Shown here one piece after another: positions 1-5,857 of a stretch of 5,970 nucleotides of DNA. A model generated the notes under the pieces. That model made no database searches, was not told where the DNA came from, and saw only the letters and a program-made list of their open reading frames with translations. Each line of letters begins with the position of its first letter. The stretch's first letter is position 1. This DNA comes from Fibrobacteraceae bacterium (GTDB lineage: Bacteria > Fibrobacterota > Fibrobacteria > Fibrobacterales > Fibrobacteraceae). Made by a program: the position numbers and the translations under genes. The stretch is taken from contig JABUUT010000078.1 in assembly GCA_021443045.1 (NCBI GenBank), positions 1 to 5,970 on the forward strand. Direction: 5' to 3'.

Positions 1-187
1 AGCTGGTGCTGGTGATGTCCAAAAGCACGGGCTTCTTGGATTTGAGAATCTCGGATTCAAAATTGGTGTCATTTATCTTGATAATCTTGATATCTTCTAC
101 ATCTGTTTGAGGAGCTGCCATGGCAGGAATTGCAAGCATGGTAAAGCTAAAAATGGCGAAACTGGCAAGAGAGAATAATTTTTTCAT
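1..187 (-). CDS. Exported thioredoxin-fold protein, N-terminal part only (cut by left edge)
   Basis: Only the first 62 codons are present; the gene runs off the left edge. The protein starts MKKLFSLASFAIFSFTMLA, a short basic start and hydrophobic core ending in an AMA-A type signal peptidase site near residue 24, so it is predicted to be exported. After the signal, residues about 32-59 (IKIIKINDTNFESEILKSKK then PVLLDI) follow the first beta-alpha-beta part of a thioredoxin: a conserved Phe, an 'ILKS' helix and a 'PVLLD' strand. In thioredoxins the CxxC active site comes a few residues after this strand, and here the window stops at ...DITSTS plus one base (T), where that cysteine would be. 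The start at 187 is supported by AAAGGAA 6 bases upstream. The gene lies downstream of pilC in the same direction, but a 171-base gap makes its own promoter likely. A periplasmic thiol-disulfide protein is the likely role; redox activity cannot be confirmed because the active site is outside the window. Confidence 0.72.
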   Translation of the reverse strand, partial: MKKLFSLASFAIFSFTMLAIPAMAAPQTDVEDIKIIKINDTNFESEILKSKKPVLLDITSTS

Positions 188-358
188 TCCACATTCCTTT
201 TTTACACAACAATAATACAAAATTCATTTTTTTAACGAGCCCTTTACCTATACCACAAATAACTACTTTATATGTAACATCCGCTACATTAAGGCAGAAT
301 ACTTCAGAGTTTAGTAACAAACCATCAAAAAAGAGCAATGCAGGGCGCGTGATGTTCT
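188..358. other. Intergenic region between pilC and the thioredoxin-like gene
   Basis: This 171-base AT-rich stretch lies downstream of pilC and upstream of the partial thioredoxin-like gene, both on the minus strand. It holds that gene's ribosome binding site (AAAGGAA on the minus strand, 194-200). A possible -10 hexamer, TATTAT on the minus strand at 212-217, has no convincing -35 partner. There is no clear stem-loop terminator after pilC. The open frame that can be read here on the minus strand (147-338) overlaps the real gene start in another frame and has no family resemblance. Confidence 0.45.
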
Positions 359-1561
359 TTACCCTTTGATGGCGTCACCCATGGAGAACATAGGCATATA
401 CATGGCAATGAGCAGGCCACCGACAGCACCGCCCAAGAACACGATAATGAGTGGTTCGATCATACTCACCACGGCATCCACGGCAGCATCCACTTCTTCG
501 TCATAGAAATCAGCCACCTTCAAAAGCATGCCACCCAGGTTACCTGTCTTTTCACCAACGCCAGTCATCTGAATCACCATCGGAGGGAACAAACCCGTTT
601 CCTTCATAGGTTCTGCAATAGACTTACCGCCTGCAATACCGGTACCAATTTTAAGAATGGCCTTTTCAACCACCAGGTTTCCGGAGGTCTTTGCCGTCAC
701 CTGAATGGCGTCCATCACAGAAACACCTGCATTTAACAGCGTTCCCAGAGTTCTTGCAAAACGGGCCACCGTGGTCTTAATTAGCAAGTCCCCAATTTTA
801 GGCATCTTTAAAAGCAGCCGGTCTTGAATAAACTGGGCTTTGGGTAATTTTAGAGCCAACTTGTACCCCACAATAAGGCAAATCAATCCAATAAAGAGGA
901 ATGCACCGTTATCACGAATAAAGTCGGAAATGCTCATTACAAACTGGGTTGGAGCCGGCAATTCCGCATCCAAGGCCGCAAACTGTTCGGCAAAGGTTGG
1001 CACCACAAAGGTCATCAAGGCAATCACCACAACAATACCCACCACAATAACCATGGCAGGGTATGTCAATGCTTTTTTTACTTTACGAGTCAAGCGCTGG
1101 CTGTTTTCCTGATATTCAGCCAAGCGCGCCAAAATGCCATCCAAAATACCACCGGCTTCACCGGCAGCCACCATGTTTACATACAAAGTATCAAACACCT
1201 TAGGGTGTTGGGCCAAGGCATCAGCCAAGGAAGAACCACCGTTAATGGACTGGGCTACCTTGTGAACCACAGACTGCAACTCCGGGTTTTCCGTCTGTTC
1301 TTCCAAAATGTTCAAACACTGCAACATGGGAAGGCCTGCAGAGCTCATGGAAGAGAACATACGGGTAAAACGCGCTACGTCGGCAGACTTGATACCCGAG
1401 CCAATTTTTATCTTGATTTCGGTAGGCTTTTTCTTTAAGGATTGAATAACCAAACGACGGCGGCGAAGCAATGCTTCCGCTTCTTCCTTGGTTTGGGCTT
1501 CTAAAGAACCTTCAAAGTTGTTTCCCTGGGCGTTTTGTGCTTTGTACAAAAATACTGGCAT
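359..1561 (-). CDS. pilC: Type IV pilus inner-membrane platform protein PilC (GspF/T2SSF family)
   Basis: This 400-residue protein matches PilC/GspF in length and layout. It is the polytopic inner-membrane platform on which the assembly and retraction ATPases act to add or remove pilin subunits. Two copies of the T2SSF domain are visible, at about residues 62-190 and 265-390. The repeat is easy to see: ARFTRMFSSMSSAGLPML (63-80) matches ARFARTLGTLLNAGVSVM (266-283), and MVAAGEAGGILDGIL (130-144) matches MTGVGEKTGNLGGML (332-346). Hydrophobic segments lie near 168-190, 219-238 and 370-392, the usual three. The N-terminus (VFLYKAQNAQGN) is the typical short beta region of the family. The ATG at 1561 follows the pilT stop by 3 bases, with GAAGGG about 10 bases upstream inside the end of pilT, so the two genes are almost certainly co-transcribed and translationally coupled. 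A type II secretion GspF is the alternative; the neighbouring retraction ATPase argues for the pilus. Confidence 0.93.
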   Translation of the reverse strand: MPVFLYKAQNAQGNNFEGSLEAQTKEEAEALLRRRRLVIQSLKKKPTEIKIKIGSGIKSADVARFTRMFSSMSSAGLPMLQCLNILEEQTENPELQSVVHKVAQSINGGSSLADALAQHPKVFDTLYVNMVAAGEAGGILDGILARLAEYQENSQRLTRKVKKALTYPAMVIVVGIVVVIALMTFVVPTFAEQFAALDAELPAPTQFVMSISDFIRDNGAFLFIGLICLIVGYKLALKLPKAQFIQDRLLLKMPKIGDLLIKTTVARFARTLGTLLNAGVSVMDAIQVTAKTSGNLVVEKAILKIGTGIAGGKSIAEPMKETGLFPPMVIQMTGVGEKTGNLGGMLLKVADFYDEEVDAAVDAVVSMIEPLIIVFLGGAVGGLLIAMYMPMFSMGDAIKG

Positions 1562-1564
1562 AGA

Positions 1565-2632
1565 TTACAGGCCCTTCTTTACAAAGAGTTGTTCCAACTG
1601 GTCCGGGCTTGGGGAACGACCCAAGGCTTCAAATCGGTCTACCTTGCGGGCGGCCACCAAGTCACACAGACACATATTCATGGTATTCATACCAAACTTT
1701 TGGCCAATTTCAATCATGGATTCAATCTGGTGCACCTTGTCGTCTCGAATAAGAGCACGAATGCCTGGAGTTACATTCATCACTTCGTAGGCCATTACGC
1801 GCCCTCCACCAATTTTTGGAACCAGCGTTTGGCATATAACCCCTTGAAGTACAAAGCTGAGCTGAGTGCGAACCGTTTGTTGTTCTCCCTTGGGGAAAGC
1901 GTCTACCACACGGTTGATAGTTTGCACACAGGAGTTCGTATGTAACGTTGCAAAAGCCAAGTGGCCAGTTTCTGCAATGGTCAAGGCGGCACGAATGGTT
2001 TCCAGGTCACGCATTTCACCAATGAGCACCACATCGGGGTCTTGACGCAGAGCCATTTTCAAGGCGTTGGCAAAACTGAATGTATCACTGCCCACTTCAC
2101 GCTGGTTGATCATGCAGTTCTGATGCTTGTGCAAAAATTCAATGGGATCTTCCACGGTTAAAATGTGGTCGTGGCGTTCCTTGTTAATCTTGTCTATCAT
2201 GGCAGCCAGAGTGGTAGACTTACCAGAACCAGTGGCACCCGTCACCAGCACCAAACCCGAAGGTCTTGTGGTAAATTCAGCCATGATGCTGGGGAGCCCA
2301 AGTTCCTTGAAGGTCTTGATTTCCAAAGGAATGATACGCAAGGCCAGGGCCACGCAACCACGCTGCAGGTAGGCGTTGGCACGAAAACGGGCTAAATTAG
2401 AAATACCAAAAGAAAAGTCACACTCCTTCTGCTGCTCGAAAGTCTTCTTCTGCATTTCGTTCATCAAGCTGTAAGTCATGCGCATGGTTTCATCTGGTTT
2501 CAATTTATCAGCGCCAATAGGCGTTAGGTTACCAGAAAGACGAACCAAAGGGGGAGCACCTGCAGTAATGTGCAAGTCGGAAGCACCACGCTTCACCATT
2601 TCAGAAAGTAAATCTTGAATATTGTATGCCAT
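1565..2632 (-). CDS. pilT: Type IV pilus retraction ATPase PilT
   Basis: This 355-residue protein has the usual PilT length. PilT is a cytoplasmic hexameric ATPase that depolymerises the pilus, driving retraction and twitching motility. The N-terminal domain opens with the family's LLSEMVKRGASDLHITAG pattern (residues 8-25). The ATPase core shows the Walker A motif GATGSGKST (132-140), the Asp box TVEDPIEF (159-166), the Walker B region VVLIGEMRD (201-209, with Glu206) and the His box ETGHLAFATLHT (221-232, with His224 and His231). GIRALIRDDKVHQIESMIEI (290-309) corresponds to the AIRNLIRE retraction motif of PilT and separates it from the extension ATPase PilB/GspE. All catalytic residues are intact. 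PilU is a possible alternative, but the C-terminus fits PilT. No Shine-Dalgarno sequence precedes the ATG at 2632; a promoter-like sequence lies immediately upstream instead. pilC follows after 3 bases. No pilB or pilin gene is present in the window. Confidence 0.95.
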   Translation of the reverse strand: MAYNIQDLLSEMVKRGASDLHITAGAPPLVRLSGNLTPIGADKLKPDETMRMTYSLMNEMQKKTFEQQKECDFSFGISNLARFRANAYLQRGCVALALRIIPLEIKTFKELGLPSIMAEFTTRPSGLVLVTGATGSGKSTTLAAMIDKINKERHDHILTVEDPIEFLHKHQNCMINQREVGSDTFSFANALKMALRQDPDVVLIGEMRDLETIRAALTIAETGHLAFATLHTNSCVQTINRVVDAFPKGEQQTVRTQLSFVLQGVICQTLVPKIGGGRVMAYEVMNVTPGIRALIRDDKVHQIESMIEIGQKFGMNTMNMCLCDLVAARKVDRFEALGRSPSPDQLEQLFVKKGL

Positions 2633-2737
2633 ATGTTTAGAATATAACTTAATAATAAGCGAAATTTCAATTATTAACCCTGGTTTTGTGCATTTAACCT
2701 AGTAAGATGGGGTAAAAAATAATATCTTGACTCTTGT
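2633..2737. other. Divergent intergenic region between pilT and the redoxin gene
   Basis: These 105 bases separate two divergently transcribed genes and must carry both of their promoters if each is transcribed on its own. Toward pilT there is a TTGAAA/TATATT pair. Toward the redoxin gene there is a TAATAT hexamer at 2720-2725, with no good -35 partner, ending 12 bases before the ATG at 2738. Neither start codon has a purine-rich ribosome binding site in the usual place. Confidence 0.45.
2641..2670 (-). promoter_or_regulatory. Candidate pilTC promoter with a very short leader
   Basis: On the minus strand TTGAAA (2665-2670) and TATATT (2641-2646) are separated by 18 bases, close to a housekeeping sigma -35/-10 pair. 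Transcription would begin about 6-8 bases past the -10, which falls at or within a few bases of the pilT ATG (2630-2632). That fits the absence of a Shine-Dalgarno sequence. The match is by eye; the region is AT-rich, so chance hexamers are possible. Confidence 0.45.
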
Positions 2738-3253
2738 ATGGTAAAAAAATCCGCTTATGTCTTTATTTTGGTAGTTTTCGCGCTGGCAGTTCTAGTAGCC
2801 AGGAATTTAAGGCAAGAGGCCCAATTTCAAAAAATTCCCGAATCTGTGGTTCCATTTTTCGTGCAGAACAGCAATGGAGACAGCGTTTCTTTTGACAGCC
2901 AAAAAGGGAAATGGACCTTGATTGTACTTTCGGCATCTTGGTGCCCCGCCTGCCACGCCCAAAACAAAGCCCTTAAAAAAGTTTATAGGGAAGAACACCA
3001 AAACGGATTTCGCATTTTTATGATTAGCGAAGATGATGCCTTAGCCAATGTACGCAAATACAAAGAAGACTTTGAATTTCCCTGGGATGTTTACCACTGG
3101 AATTACAATGCCATGAATGCTTTGGGAAACCCCCAGTTTATTCCCGTAAGTTACTTGGTAAACAAGCAAAACAAAATCGTGTGGATCAAATCGGGCACAC
3201 TTAAATACGACGAGTTAAAAAAAGAATTGAAAGCCCAACAGGAACAGCCTTAA
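2738..3253 (+). CDS. Membrane-anchored TlpA/ResA-like thioredoxin-family protein
   Basis: This 171-residue protein has one hydrophobic segment at residues 6-21 after a basic start (MVKKS). It has no obvious cleavage site, so it is probably a signal anchor with the redox domain outside the cytoplasm. The rest is a single thioredoxin fold of the TlpA/ResA/AhpC-TSA type. VPFFVQNSNGDSVSF (38-52) is the typical beta-hairpin entry, WTLIVLSASWCPACHAQ (59-75) holds the CxxC active site (Cys69, Cys72), and FIPVSYLVNKQNKIVW (134-149) supplies the cis-proline (Pro136) and the last strands. Such proteins reduce or exchange disulfides in the periplasm, for example in cytochrome maturation or protein repair; the substrate cannot be told here. 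The ATG at 2738 is the only plausible start, since an in-frame TAA lies at 2720-2722. There is no Shine-Dalgarno sequence. The gene is divergent from pilT and convergent with epmA, so it appears to be transcribed alone. Confidence 0.85.
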   Translation: MVKKSAYVFILVVFALAVLVARNLRQEAQFQKIPESVVPFFVQNSNGDSVSFDSQKGKWTLIVLSASWCPACHAQNKALKKVYREEHQNGFRIFMISEDDALANVRKYKEDFEFPWDVYHWNYNAMNALGNPQFIPVSYLVNKQNKIVWIKSGTLKYDELKKELKAQQEQP

Positions 3254-3257
3254 CAGC

Positions 3258-3278
3258 ACCGTTGGGCATAACAATGGT
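3258..3278 (+). terminator. Small hairpin between convergent genes (weak terminator candidate)
   Basis: ACCGTTG (3258-3264) and CAATGGT (3272-3278) can form a 7-base-pair stem with a 7-base loop in the plus-strand transcript, with one G-U pair. It lies 4 bases after the redoxin stop, in the 27-base gap between convergent genes. No run of T follows, so it is not a classical intrinsic terminator. On the minus strand the G-U becomes an A-C mismatch and the stem is weaker. Confidence 0.28.
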
Positions 3279-3280
3279 AA

Positions 3281-4246
3281 TTAGGCAATTCGGCTAGGGA
3301 ATAGAATAACTTCTTCTATCTCTTTTTTACCTAGTGCCAACATAAACAAGCGGTCTAGGCCAAGAGCCACACCGGAACAGGCAGGCATGCCATTTTCCAA
3401 AGCTTCCAAAAAATTTTCATCAATAGGCGGCAAAGGCTTGTTCATCTTCTTGCGAATTTCCAGGTCGGCTTCAAAGCGGCGGCGCTGTTCCTTGGCATCG
3501 GTCAATTCCGTGTAACCGTTGCAAAGCTCCACCTTGTTGATGAACAATTCGAAGCGGCGAGCCCAGCGGTAACCTTCGGCATCCACAAAAGTTTCAGCCA
3601 GCGCCGCCTGAGAAGGTGGATAATCCATAATGAATTCAGGACCATTCAAAGCCAAGGCTGGTTCAATCACAAAAACCATAAGGTAATCCCACCAGTCTTC
3701 CCGAGACATCATTTCGGGCTGCTCCGGCACAGAAATATGGGCTTTCTTACAAGCAGATGCAAAGTCTAAAAGGTCTCTGCAAAAGGGGTCAACCCCACCA
3801 TAATTTTTAAACGCATCAATCCAACGAGTGCGCTTGGCGTGAATTTCATAACCGAGAACTTCACTCACCAAATTTTCCACTTCGTCCATCAACTTTTCTT
3901 GTGGCATACCCACTCGGTACCATTCCACCATAGAAAATTCTGGATTGTGATGGGCTCCTTCTTCATCTTTTCGAAAAGACTTGGTAATCTGAAAAATGTC
4001 ACCAAAGCCAGCAGCCAGCAAACGCTTCATGTGAAATTCTGGGCTGGTCATCATAAAACGGGAAGGCTTGCCATTCAGTTCAAAATAATCCAGCTGCGGG
4101 TCTGTGCCACAGGCACCCGAAAGCACCGGGGATTCCACTTCCAAAACGCTGCGTCTGTTAAAGAAATTGCGGACACAACCTAACAAGGCTTGACGATTGA
4201 GCCAAGTGTCTCTTGTGCAGGTAGGTTCATACTTTTTTCTTCCCAT
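3281..4246 (-). CDS. epmA: EF-P lysyltransferase EpmA (GenX/PoxA, LysRS-like)
   Basis: This 321-residue protein matches the length of E. coli EpmA (about 325). EpmA is a lysyl-tRNA synthetase paralogue without the N-terminal anticodon-binding domain; it activates (R)-beta-lysine with ATP and attaches it to a conserved lysine of elongation factor P, helping ribosomes through polyproline stretches. The class II motifs are complete: motif 1 around FNRRSVLEVESPVLSG (29-44); the MTSPEFHMKRLL segment (66-77); motif 2, FQITKSFRKDEE then HHNPEFSMVEWYR (85-111); ELCNGYTELTD (240-250); and motif 3, CSGVALGLDRLFMLALG (290-306). The Ala in GVALG (Ala294) corresponds to Ala298 of E. coli EpmA, where true LysRS has Gly; together with the missing anticodon domain this favours EpmA over a truncated LysRS. 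The start at 4246 has AGGGG about 8 bases upstream. It lies 42 bases after the FISUMP gene in the same direction and may share its transcript. Neither epmB nor efp is in the window. Confidence 0.92.
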   Translation of the reverse strand: MGRKKYEPTCTRDTWLNRQALLGCVRNFFNRRSVLEVESPVLSGACGTDPQLDYFELNGKPSRFMMTSPEFHMKRLLAAGFGDIFQITKSFRKDEEGAHHNPEFSMVEWYRVGMPQEKLMDEVENLVSEVLGYEIHAKRTRWIDAFKNYGGVDPFCRDLLDFASACKKAHISVPEQPEMMSREDWWDYLMVFVIEPALALNGPEFIMDYPPSQAALAETFVDAEGYRWARRFELFINKVELCNGYTELTDAKEQRRRFEADLEIRKKMNKPLPPIDENFLEALENGMPACSGVALGLDRLFMLALGKKEIEEVILFPSRIA

Positions 4247-4288
4247 TTTCTAACCCCTTTAGCCAAACATCCATCAACCCAAAACTTA

Positions 4289-5674
4289 CTATTTGTCTTT
4301 TACACAGCGCACCGACAGGTAAAAATTCTTATCCACCGATATGGAAGAAATTTCAGCGTCGGTACTGAACATGGAACGAGCGGTTCCTCTGGAATCGCCA
4401 TCATCCTTGTTTGTCCAAAAATAGGCACCTTCTCCTATAATGGTTGATATTCCATTCTTGTTGGCATAGCCACCAAACATGGCCGTAAAAGCGTAGTCGT
4501 CAGAACCGTTGGAGCGTAGTTTTACAGCCGCATCGCTGGCACCGCCGGCAAAAACCTCCAACATTTTCCAATCGTCATCGGTAGCCAAATGCGAGCCTTC
4601 TGGGCAAACCGTCTTTGCGCTTTCCTGATTGTAAAGTCGGCCATAGGTTTTGCAATTTTCATCTTCACGATCGTAGCACATGGAACCTTCTTCCGTTGCA
4701 TAGTTCAGGTTTTCCACAAACCACAAAGTTCCATTAATATCCTTCATTTTATAGCTGGAATTGTCCCTTGCATCTACAAAGGTTTCAAAAACGGGGCAAT
4801 GTTGTTCAAATTGCAAGGAGTCCATTACAGAATCTACCTGAGCATTCCAAACGGCACAGAACCGGAATAGTTCGCTGCCAGGAAGGGCGGTGCTATCGGT
4901 CTTGTGTTTGGTGGCCCAGGCCCAAACATACTTCATATTGGGAATTAGGGAATCAGCAATGGAAAGTGCCTTGGCGTTAACGCTAATCAGTTCGGCAAAT
5001 TTGCCGGCAGAAGTTTTCGGGGTTTTCCAAAAACCTTCCAGCAAGCCCGTCTTTAAATGTTCGTATATAGGAGAGGGCTTGGAAACGGCGATGGTGGTTT
5101 CTTTGTATTCCTCTGGTTTTAAATCGCAAGAAGCCAGTTTGGCAGAATCGTTTTGGGCCACCGCATCGATTTTACATTTTTCAAGGCATTCCGCTTTGGC
5201 TTTGCCTTTTTTGGGGCAGGGCACCCATGTGGTGGTGTCTACTTGTTCCTTTACAGGTTTTTTGTAGGCGTTTGTCTTTAAGGCGGCCTTTGTGACATTT
5301 CCCAAAGTTTCCAAAGCATTGATATTACCAGTGGCGGCATCTAGCAGAAGCACATCGATAACTTGCAAGCAGGTGTTCATGGCTTTTGCATTGCCACAAA
5401 CTTTTACACCGTAACCATAGGTAAATTGAGAGGGGCACTGGCTAAAACTTTCTTCTGGCATGGACTTGAAAATTTTTTCATAAACATCCACCGCCGAGGT
5501 GGCCGGCATTTTACCACAATAGATTTCTTCGATTTCCCCATTCTTCACCATTTTCTTGGCAGTGGCAAAATCCCCTTCATCAATAGCAGTATGCAATGCT
5601 TCCTGAGCAAAAACAGATGTAACAGCAATAGACAGCAGAGCCACAAAATGCGAACGCAAAAAATTAAAGTTCAT
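4289..5674 (-). CDS. Secreted cysteine-rich protein with C-terminal FISUMP domain
   Basis: This 461-residue protein is exported. Residues 1-23 form a signal peptide with a hydrophobic core (FVALLSIAVTSVFA) and a likely cleavage before Gln24. The mature N-terminus, ALHTAIDEGDFATAKKMVKN (26-45), resembles one ankyrin-type helix pair, and LLLDAATGNINALETLGNVT (109-128) looks similar; a full ankyrin array is not evident. Residues about 130-295 match nothing I recognise. Residues about 300-461 fit the FISUMP domain: DARDNSSYKMKDINGTLWFV (301-320), the ENLNY motif (322-326), YGRLYNQESAKTVCPEGSHL (345-364), DDDW (366-369), GEGAYFWTN (414-422) and the closing SVRCVKD (454-460). The domain's molecular function is unknown; members are exported and numerous in Fibrobacter. 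There are 14 cysteines (53, 80, 93, 102, 153, 163, 167, 183, 273, 293, 333, 341, 357, 457), consistent with disulfides. The start is supported by AAGAAGG about 6 bases upstream. epmA follows 42 bases after the TAG stop with no visible terminator between them. Confidence 0.85.
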   Translation of the reverse strand: MNFNFLRSHFVALLSIAVTSVFAQEALHTAIDEGDFATAKKMVKNGEIEEIYCGKMPATSAVDVYEKIFKSMPEESFSQCPSQFTYGYGVKVCGNAKAMNTCLQVIDVLLLDAATGNINALETLGNVTKAALKTNAYKKPVKEQVDTTTWVPCPKKGKAKAECLEKCKIDAVAQNDSAKLASCDLKPEEYKETTIAVSKPSPIYEHLKTGLLEGFWKTPKTSAGKFAELISVNAKALSIADSLIPNMKYVWAWATKHKTDSTALPGSELFRFCAVWNAQVDSVMDSLQFEQHCPVFETFVDARDNSSYKMKDINGTLWFVENLNYATEEGSMCYDREDENCKTYGRLYNQESAKTVCPEGSHLATDDDWKMLEVFAGGASDAAVKLRSNGSDDYAFTAMFGGYANKNGISTIIGEGAYFWTNKDDGDSRGTARSMFSTDAEISSISVDKNFYLSVRCVKDK

Positions 5675-5857
5675 TAAAAACCTTCTTCAAATAACACCTA
5701 ATCCTAAAACCCCTCCTAAGAATATAGAAATCCAAAGGGCTCAAAACCCTTGCTAAAGTTAATTTTACATTGTATGGGAAGGGGTAAAAAACAGGTTTTC
5801 CTCTAAAAAATGACATTTTTATAATTTTTAGCATATTGGTTTTTGTATATTCCAGCT
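5675..5857. other. Divergent intergenic region between the FISUMP and DUF58 genes
   Basis: This 183-base AT-rich region should hold both divergent promoters. On the minus strand, toward the FISUMP gene, TATATT at 5721-5726 is a possible -10 without a good -35. An unused AGGAGG-like sequence lies at about 5711-5717, too far from the ATG to serve it. A short imperfect hairpin, AAGGG (5735-5739) with CCCTT (5747-5751) around a 7-base loop, lies upstream of that -10. On the plus strand TATATT (5846-5851) directly precedes the DUF58 start. No gene is visible in it. Confidence 0.45.
5846..5851 (+). promoter_or_regulatory. Candidate -10 hexamer just before the DUF58 start
   Basis: TATATT ends 6 bases before the ATG at 5858. 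Transcription from it would begin at or next to the start codon, giving a leaderless message. No purine-rich ribosome binding site lies in between, and no convincing -35 is seen at the usual distance (the sequence there is AATTTT). The call rests on position and is tentative. Confidence 0.35.

Noticed and set aside
147..338. Open frame of 63 codons on the minus strand
   Set aside because: It overlaps the signal-peptide start of the thioredoxin-like gene in another frame and lies mostly in AT-rich intergenic DNA. The in-frame gene has an SD and a clear signal peptide.
316..350. Possible terminator after pilC: T6 on the minus strand (327-332) preceded by a GC-rich stretch
   Set aside because: The GC-rich stretch cannot form a stem of more than 2-3 pairs, so there is a T-run without a hairpin.
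1535..1945. Open frame of 136 codons on the plus strand
   Set aside because: It lies antisense to the start of pilC and the 3' part of pilT, both with intact family motifs. It has no recognisable domain and no ribosome binding site.
3281..4246. Truncated lysyl-tRNA synthetase or pseudogene
   Set aside because: Length and all motifs match full-length EpmA, the start has a good SD, and the motif 3 alanine is the EpmA type, so the missing anticodon domain is normal for the family.
4890..5267. Open frame of 125 codons on the plus strand
   Set aside because: It is antisense to the FISUMP gene, which has a signal peptide, a good SD and a recognisable domain. The antisense translation shows no family features.
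5650..5717. AGGAGG-like sequence at about 5711-5717 on the minus strand, followed by a 7-codon GTG frame ending in a TAA that overlaps the FISUMP ATG (possible leader peptide)
   Set aside because: The spacing from AGGAGG to the GTG is about 14 bases, too long for efficient initiation, and the peptide shows no attenuation-type codon run.
2709..5791. Shared 11-mer GGGGTAAAAAA at 2709-2719 and 5781-5791, upstream of both plus-strand genes
   Set aside because: Its distance to the start codon differs (18 versus 66 bases), the flanks are unrelated, and a low-complexity 11-mer in AT-rich DNA can recur by chance.
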